This document shows positions 31,908-36,807 of a DNA stretch of 36,807 nucleotides, piece after piece. Location: positions 1-36,807 of the forward strand of contig JAHJMN010000031.1 of the NCBI GenBank assembly GCA_018821305.1, read 5' to 3'. This stretch comes from Myxococcota bacterium (GTDB lineage Bacteria > Myxococcota_A > Polyangia > HGW-17). The number at the start of each line of letters is the position of its first letter. The first letter of the stretch is position 1. The position numbers and the translations under genes are program-made. The notes beneath the pieces were generated by a model, which searched no databases, had not been told where the DNA came from, and saw only the letters and a program-made list of their open reading frames with translations.

Positions 31908-33451
31908 AAATCATTAAAAGTTGTCCATCGATCACGAACATCACATCCATGGGGATCTATTCGCATCACTACAGCTCCCGGAGTGTTTGAAACATCAATC
32001 CAGCCACCATAGCGACTGATTATGTTTTCGTCAGGGTCAATGAGCCATACAGTTTCACCGGAGTTTGTCATACCCGAAGAGAGCAGGGAACCTTCTGTTA
32101 TAATTATATCTTTGCCTTCCAGACAGGCCGCCTCTTCAGACATAAAGTCATAGTTTTCGCCAACAATATATACTGTGTCTCCCCCCAGCAGGATAAAATC
32201 CGGGAGAATTTCACCAGTCTTTTCCAGGTCATCTGTAATCCTGAATCCCTGCAGGTTCAAATCATTAAAACTTATATTTTTAACAGCAATATATTCCATT
32301 GCAGGTTCAGGCCCGAAAGCGTTGGGGTATAGTTCGGTAATCGCGAGAGTCGGATTCCATTCATCTTCGACTTCAACATCGAATCTCCCAAGTTTGCCCG
32401 ATACACCATTTACTCCAATATAGTAAATCTCAATACGGCCTATATCACGGGTTCCAATTTCAATTTCCCCGCGGTTGAAAACTGATACCGGACTTGAAAA
32501 ACCTTCCTCATTTTTAATCCACATTAAAACGTCTGAATTAACGCTGGAATTGAAATGAGTACAGCCGGTTACTCCGCTCATTTGCACATCTGTAAATTGA
32601 GGATCCCAGCTCCAGAGAAGGTTTCCTGTCTTAAATGCGCCAATTCTATCCCAGGAGGGAATCAGTTTACCGTCAGGAAGAAAAATATTATAGCGACTTT
32701 TAATGTAATACTCTGTATCAGAATCCAGAATATCTTCCAGCCAGAGCATTAAACATTTCGAGCCACAGGATACGATTTTTGTATCCGGTGCAAGCTCCAT
32801 TGTTTCACCGGAAGTTGATTCCAGATAAAGATCACCTGATTTTATTGATCCACTGGAAAGAGATGGGGACTCAATTAATATCCATGCAGTATTTTGAGGA
32901 ATATTTCTGGCACCATTTTCTGGCCAGACGCTGACTAATTGTGCCGTTTCAATGTCTTCTTTCTCCGTTTGAAATGGAAGACTGAACGGAACACTGTCTC
33001 CGAAAGTATCTTTCACCGGGTACCCATGATTGTTTCGCAGCGAAGAAGTAAGGAGAATTTCATAAATACTGTCCGGCCTTAGTGTCCCACTTTGGGGCTT
33101 TATAAAAAGATTTTTATCCATCGGCTCAATGGTAACGGGAATTGTCATTAGTTTTCGTTGACTTGATAGTTCTCCGTCCTTCGCATCATTATAAAAATCT
33201 TCATCAATCTGGGACCGAAAGCATCTGTTATTTTTGCATATACCAGGACACAAAGGATTGCAGATTCCGGAGTCTACCATTTCCAGAAGGAAAACCCCAT
33301 GGGGATTAACTGCGGAATCAAATTGTAAAATGGGCCCCGAATCGTATTTTACAGATGGAGAATAGTTTACAAGTAGAGTCCAATTCTCTTCTGTTTCAGG
33401 GGTAAGACACGATGTAAGTAAAAAAACTGAAATAACCATTGTGAATTTCAT
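31904..33451 (-). CDS. Lipoprotein with Ig-like and lamin-tail domains
   Basis: Predicted lipoprotein of 515 residues, lipobox FLLTSC (lipidated Cys15). A Cys cluster (CNPLCPGICKNNRC, 64-77) precedes two Big_5-like Ig domains (about 100-165 and 170-280). Each contains a Y.I...S.....DG or similar turn. Residues about 369-500 form a lamin-tail domain: LAITELYPNAFGPEPAMEYIAVKN, then FRITDD and a final SRYGGW strand pair. Lamin-tail domains occur in many bacterial surface and secreted proteins. The role is probably structural or adhesive at the cell surface, but unknown. Convergent with deoB, overlapping by three bases. The start follows CAGGAGGTGCACC, a near-perfect ribosome site. Confidence 0.85.
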   Translation of the reverse strand: MKFTMVISVFLLTSCLTPETEENWTLLVNYSPSVKYDSGPILQFDSAVNPHGVFLLEMVDSGICNPLCPGICKNNRCFRSQIDEDFYNDAKDGELSSQRKLMTIPVTIEPMDKNLFIKPQSGTLRPDSIYEILLTSSLRNNHGYPVKDTFGDSVPFSLPFQTEKEDIETAQLVSVWPENGARNIPQNTAWILIESPSLSSGSIKSGDLYLESTSGETMELAPDTKIVSCGSKCLMLWLEDILDSDTEYYIKSRYNIFLPDGKLIPSWDRIGAFKTGNLLWSWDPQFTDVQMSGVTGCTHFNSSVNSDVLMWIKNEEGFSSPVSVFNRGEIEIGTRDIGRIEIYYIGVNGVSGKLGRFDVEVEDEWNPTLAITELYPNAFGPEPAMEYIAVKNISFNDLNLQGFRITDDLEKTGEILPDFILLGGDTVYIVGENYDFMSEEAACLEGKDIIITEGSLLSSGMTNSGETVWLIDPDENIISRYGGWIDVSNTPGAVVMRIDPHGCDVRDRWTTFNDF

Positions 33452-33752
33452 GGTGCACCTCCTGAAATCTTCACAAGCAATATGGATGCCAGTGATATTC
33501 AGGATGAAATATTAAATATATTCAAGATATTAGCTCTAAGATTTGGGTCAAACAACTTTAGTAATGACTCAATAAAAACAATGATGTCTCAATATCGACA
33601 GAGTGGTTTTTTGTGATGATCAATACCATGTGTTAGAAATGCACATGAAAATATCCGGAATAGGCTTTGCCCCCTTTAATAACGGTTGTCGAAATTTTGG
33701 GAATTTTCATATCTTCTTACTGTGATGAATTATTTGTTTTGGAAGGACATAT
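33452..33752 (+). promoter_or_regulatory. Divergent promoter region before ftsE
   Basis: About 300 bp between the divergent lamin-tail lipoprotein and ftsE. No gene is seen. The best sigma-70-type match for ftsE is TTGTCG (33686-33691), 18 bases, TATCTT (33710-33715), giving a leader of about 35 bases. The leader carries GGAAGGA (33740-33746), a good ribosome site. The remainder is AT-rich and holds no repeat-family sequence. Confidence 0.35.
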
Positions 33753-34442
33753 ATGATAATACTTGAAAACGTTCATAAAAAGTTCGGAGATCGGGTGATT
33801 TTTGAAAATTTGAAAGCAAGTTTCAATCCGTTTTCATTGAATATTATAACCGGGCCTTCTGGTTCCGGTAAGACTACACTATTGAGGATGTTACGCGGTG
33901 AGATTCCTGCAGATGCTGGTCGAATAAGAGTAAAAGATAAGGAAATTGGTAAATTGCGGGAATCAAGCCGAAGTCTCCTCGCAAGATCTATTGCGATGGT
34001 GTATCAGGAAGGCAACCTTCTGGACGATAGAAGTGCCATAGAAAATATTGCTCTTCCTCTTAGAATTGCAGGTATACATGGAAGTGCTTTGCGCAATAAA
34101 GTATATGAAATAACTGAAAAACTTGAAATATCCAGTTTGTCTTTTATTAACTGTGGCGATCTGAGTGGTGGTGAGAGACGTCTTATATCCATTGCACGGG
34201 CACTTGCATTTTCCCCTTCCGTTATTCTTCTTGATGAGCCTTTAGCAAATCTCGATAAAACAATGAGGAAAAGGATTTCTGAGTTTCTTTGTAATTTGAG
34301 CGTAAATGAAAAAATCCTCGTAATATGGGCCACCCATGATGTTCATGAAATAGCTGATACTGTGCATCCATACGTTTTTACAATTAAAAACCACAGGCTG
34401 GAATTGTCTCAAACGATTATTCCTTCGTTTATTGAGAACTGA
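33753..34442 (+). CDS. ftsE: Cell-division ABC ATPase FtsE
   Basis: A cytoplasmic ATPase of 229 residues, standard for FtsE. Walker A GPSGSGKT (34-41), Q-loop VYQEGNLLDD (83-92), signature LSGGERR (137-143), Walker B VILLDEP (157-163) and switch His in ATHDVHE are all intact. It powers the FtsEX complex, which controls peptidoglycan hydrolase activation at the septum. It is followed by ftsX after eight bases, then by an EnvC-like activator gene: a complete FtsEX-EnvC operon. The leading FtsE motif IILENVHKKFGD is present at the N-terminus. Confidence 0.95.
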   Translation: MIILENVHKKFGDRVIFENLKASFNPFSLNIITGPSGSGKTTLLRMLRGEIPADAGRIRVKDKEIGKLRESSRSLLARSIAMVYQEGNLLDDRSAIENIALPLRIAGIHGSALRNKVYEITEKLEISSLSFINCGDLSGGERRLISIARALAFSPSVILLDEPLANLDKTMRKRISEFLCNLSVNEKILVIWATHDVHEIADTVHPYVFTIKNHRLELSQTIIPSFIEN

Positions 34443-34450
34443 GTAACGTT

Positions 34451-35347
34451 ATGATGAATCTTTATTATTACTTTATCCAGTCACTGAAAGCATTTCGGCG
34501 TAAACCTCTTACCCATTTGCTGACAGTTGGAACAATCGCTTTGACGCTTACCCTTGCTGGAGGAATTACTCTCACTGCAAATGCTTTGAGGACTATTTCT
34601 GAAAAATGGGGCTCCGGAGCTATGGTTGCAGTTTATCTAAAGGATGGACTTCCTGAACACAAAGTTGAAACCATTAGGAAGAAGTTGACTGAAATTGATG
34701 GAGTAACTAAAACAAGAGTTATTTCAAAGGACTTAGCCCGGAAAAGACTGATTCAAAGCCTTGAAGGTGATGCAGATCTTGTGAAATCAGTAGAAAACGA
34801 ATTTTTTCCTGTGAGTATTGAAGTTGTGATTCATGGTGAGACTGAAAAAGTAAATCAGTGTGTCGAAAAAATGAAGAAATTGAGTGGCGTTGTCGCGGGA
34901 ATTACAGATGTAAGGGATGTTCATACATGGAATAAAAAAGTCGGTCATGTACTTGATATAGTTTACCTTATAGGTATTATTCTTATGATAATTGTCCTTG
35001 TCAGTACCACCTATATTATAATGGTAACAACGCGGCTTACCGTTGAAAATCATTTAAGTGAAATTAAACTTATAAAATTACTTGGAGCCCGGTCAGGTTT
35101 TATTAATACTCCTGTAATTTTCGAAGCAATGCTTACAGGTCTTGCGGGTGCTGCTTTGTCACTGCTTTTTCTCTGGGCCGCCGGACACTTTGGATTACCT
35201 GGGCTAAAAGAAATGCTTGGCAGTTCATGGGAAATGATTTCGGTAAATGATTTCCTGAATATTCGAATAATCGGATTGGGTTGCGCTTTTGGCCTTCTGT
35301 CTGGTCTTTTAAGTGGGAAGCTTGCCCTCATGACCGTAAAAACCTGA
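34451..35347 (+). CDS. ftsX: Cell-division membrane protein FtsX
   Basis: A membrane protein of 298 residues. A first transmembrane helix (about 21-43) leads to a periplasmic domain (about 45-165) that includes MVAVYLKDGLPEHKVETI and the VTKTRVISKDLA element. Three more helices follow (about 172-196, 215-240 and 273-295), the FtsX arrangement. It holds FtsE and connects to the periplasmic EnvC-type coiled coil. The ATG-ATG at 34451 follows GAGTAACGTT, a modest ribosome site; coupling to ftsE would help translation. Confidence 0.93.
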   Translation: MMNLYYYFIQSLKAFRRKPLTHLLTVGTIALTLTLAGGITLTANALRTISEKWGSGAMVAVYLKDGLPEHKVETIRKKLTEIDGVTKTRVISKDLARKRLIQSLEGDADLVKSVENEFFPVSIEVVIHGETEKVNQCVEKMKKLSGVVAGITDVRDVHTWNKKVGHVLDIVYLIGIILMIIVLVSTTYIIMVTTRLTVENHLSEIKLIKLLGARSGFINTPVIFEAMLTGLAGAALSLLFLWAAGHFGLPGLKEMLGSSWEMISVNDFLNIRIIGLGCAFGLLSGLLSGKLALMTVKT

Positions 35348-35356
35348 GAGGTTGAT

Positions 35357-36376
35357 ATGATTGCCTGGATGCTTGTGATTTTTGAAATAACCTCTGCAAC
35401 TACTGCCTATAAGAATCTTGTTGGGTATCTGGAAATCGAAATATCCAGTCTTAAGGACTATTCAAAAAATCATACTGAGTATACAAATTTAAGAGAAGCA
35501 ATAAGGATTTCCAGTGAGGAACGAGTTATTCTGATGACAAGAAGGGATTCTACTGTTGTCAGGATCAATGGTTTTAAGCGGGCTATAAAATCAAAAAAAT
35601 TAAGAACTGGTAAACTCATTTCAGCTCTGGCAAAACTTCATTCTTCAAGTTGGGGAAGTCCATTTCTTTCAGAAAACCATGTGACTGTTCCAACGGATGG
35701 AAGATATGCTCTCTTAAAAATTCTTCGCAGGGAAAAGTCAGAATTACTTAGCCTTGAAAGCGATCTTAAAGCTATTGAACAAATCCGTGAAGAATTGAGC
35801 AGGTCAATTAATGGACTTGAAAATCTTATTGAATCATTAAAAATTCGCCTTTCAGACAAGGAAACTGCCATGGCGAGAGCAAAATTTGCTTTTGATTCTG
35901 CCCATTCCAAGCGAAAATTAATTGATAAGGCCAATTACGACTCTAAAGTATGGCAGATGACCGGCGAATCAAGGATGATGTTTGATAATCTTTTTAAGAA
36001 AAATGTGAATTTCCGGCTTAAAAGAGGTATTTTAATCAGACCTGTAAGCGGTGCTTTTATAAATGACCAGACCATGAGTGATGGGGTTTTCATAAGCGCT
36101 AAACCAGGAGATCGAGTATTTGCGGTAGAAAATGGAATTATCCGCTTTACTGGACCTCTTTCAGGTTATGGTGACGTGGTCGTAATTGAACACGCGGACA
36201 GTCACTTTTCTCTTATCGGCAAAATTCATGAAATAACTGTAAAACCCGGTGATCATGTAAAACGTGCTCAGGTTATAGCAAAGGTAGCCCCCCTTGCAAA
36301 AGCACCTTTTGTTCCTGTATATTACGAAATAAGGAAAGGTACTAAATATCTGAACGCAAGGATCTGGTTAAAATGA
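35357..36376 (+). CDS. EnvC-like murein hydrolase activator
   Basis: A periplasmic protein of 339 residues after a short signal sequence (MIAWMLVIFEITSATTA). Residues about 20-190 are predicted coiled coil, the FtsX-binding part of EnvC. Residues 225-338 are a LytM/M23 domain with EnvC-like strand order (GVFISAKPGDRVFAVENGII, LSGYGDVVVIEH, YYEIRKG). All zinc-ligand positions of active M23 peptidases are replaced: HxGxD is SDGVF, the late HxH is IGK, and HFEI is YYEI. Like EnvC, it should therefore activate amidases instead of cutting cell wall itself. It begins nine bases after ftsX and its stop overlaps the next start (ATGA, 36373-36376). Partner amidases are not in the window. Confidence 0.88.
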   Translation: MIAWMLVIFEITSATTAYKNLVGYLEIEISSLKDYSKNHTEYTNLREAIRISSEERVILMTRRDSTVVRINGFKRAIKSKKLRTGKLISALAKLHSSSWGSPFLSENHVTVPTDGRYALLKILRREKSELLSLESDLKAIEQIREELSRSINGLENLIESLKIRLSDKETAMARAKFAFDSAHSKRKLIDKANYDSKVWQMTGESRMMFDNLFKKNVNFRLKRGILIRPVSGAFINDQTMSDGVFISAKPGDRVFAVENGIIRFTGPLSGYGDVVVIEHADSHFSLIGKIHEITVKPGDHVKRAQVIAKVAPLAKAPFVPVYYEIRKGTKYLNARIWLK

Positions 36377-36579
36377 AGTTTTTTGTTATTCTAATTGCAA
36401 TAAGTTTTGCAGGTTGTTCCAAACCTGCTGAACAACCTGAAACAGTCCCTGTAATTACACCACGTGCTCGAACAGTGCCTGAAGTGCGCCGTGATAAGCC
36501 TCGTGAGCTTAAAGTGATGGGCCCTGAAGGTGAGGCCGTTTCTAAAAAAGGCGGCAAATACGGATACTACGGAAAATAA
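36373..36579 (+). CDS. Small lipoprotein, FtsEX operon tail
   Basis: A predicted lipoprotein of 68 residues: signal MKFFVILIAISFAGC with lipidated Cys15. The mature part is short, Pro/Arg/Glu-rich and ends KKGGKYGYYGK; it is probably disordered. I recognise no family. The start overlaps the EnvC-like stop (ATGA), so it is translated from the ftsEX mRNA. A small lipoprotein tied to FtsEX-EnvC could tune or locate the complex, but this is only inferred from its position. Confidence 0.65.
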   Translation: MKFFVILIAISFAGCSKPAEQPETVPVITPRARTVPEVRRDKPRELKVMGPEGEAVSKKGGKYGYYGK

Positions 36580-36585
36580 ATCTGT

Positions 36586-36807
36586 AACTGATTAGACCGC
36601 TTGCAGAATAAAAGAATCGAAATCGGGGAATTAATTACTCAGGAATCGGCCTAATACCAATGTTGATCGGTTAAGGCGTATTAGTTGATATTGTTAACAA
36701 AACTAAATGCAGTTATAAGGATTTAACTATTTCAGGGAATCAGAAACAGAAACAGATTCAGGAACAGGGAATCAGGGGTCATTTATATTCAGTAAATCAT
36801 TACTTTA
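36586..36807. repeat. Dispersed repeat family, inverted partial copy
   Basis: Starts with TGATTAGACCGCTTGCAG (36588-36605). It contains CCAATGTTGATCGGTTA (36657-36673), and 36667-36697 is an exact 31-base reverse-complement match to 19485-19515, the right end of element A. A CAGG-rich tract (about 36734-36779) follows, and the copy runs off the window. It therefore lies in the opposite orientation to element A. No gene is seen in this segment. Confidence 0.75.

Noticed and set aside
36640-36700. attC-like look (GCCTAAT...GTTAAGGC) suggesting an integron array
   Set aside because: There is no integrase, copies occur in both orientations, and the genes between copies are multi-gene operons on both strands, unlike cassettes.

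Overview
The window comes from a diderm (Gram-negative) bacterium of low to moderate GC. Supporting features are the many lipobox signal peptides, an OmpA-type outer-membrane protein, FtsE/FtsX with an EnvC-like activator, NagZ, a sigma-54 response regulator and a membrane-anchored Ser/Thr kinase with an HRDVTPSN catalytic loop. That kinase style and the Cys-rich CGDG...E.CDG repeat lipoproteins are typical of Myxococcota and related former deltaproteobacteria. I would place it there or in a neighbouring uncultured lineage, but the sequence alone does not fix the phylum. No phage, conjugative, CRISPR or transposase genes are visible.

Layout. 429-2914: two translationally coupled lipoproteins (EGF-like plus a conserved domain; Cys-rich repeats plus a large C-terminal region). 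2917-4097, minus strand: DsrE-like protein and ZIP metal transporter. 4215-4895: rubrerythrin-like diiron protein and a 52-residue rubredoxin. 5177-5965: Fic-fold protein with a destroyed catalytic motif. 6076-9010: lipoprotein, xseA, lipoprotein. 9104-14840: a giant Cys-repeat/SRCR lipoprotein, a secreted alpha/beta hydrolase and a Cys-repeat/RCC1-propeller lipoprotein. 14985-15200: small Cys-rich protein. 15273-19037: ROK sugar kinase, nagZ, Ser/Thr kinase and a small membrane protein, probably one operon. 19038-19817: dense non-coding repeats. 19818-27892, minus strand: hybrid sensor kinase homologue lacking its phosphoacceptor His, membrane protein, sigma-54 response regulator, and OmpA/thrombospondin-3 protein. 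27893-28442: more repeats. 28443-29099, minus strand: permuted papain-like (C92-type) lipoprotein. 29441-31907: glyA and deoB. 31904-33451, minus strand: lamin-tail-domain lipoprotein. 33753-36579: ftsE, ftsX, EnvC-like factor and a small lipoprotein. The remainder is repeat.

The main themes are these. (1) A modular surface-lipoprotein system: three genes share a lipidated N-terminus and the same ~47-50-residue Cys-rich repeat, but carry different C-terminal display modules (unknown/propeller-like, three SRCR domains, seven RCC1-like repeats). (2) Pseudo-enzymes: a Fic protein with no catalytic His, a histidine kinase with Tyr for the phospho-His and Arg for the N-box Asn, and a metal-free LytM domain. 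(3) A family of TIR-bounded, foldback-rich, non-coding repeats with a shared GACCGCTT / CCAATGCTGATCGGTTA signature at four or five loci. (4) A cell-wall group: NagZ with a co-transcribed kinase, and FtsEX-EnvC.
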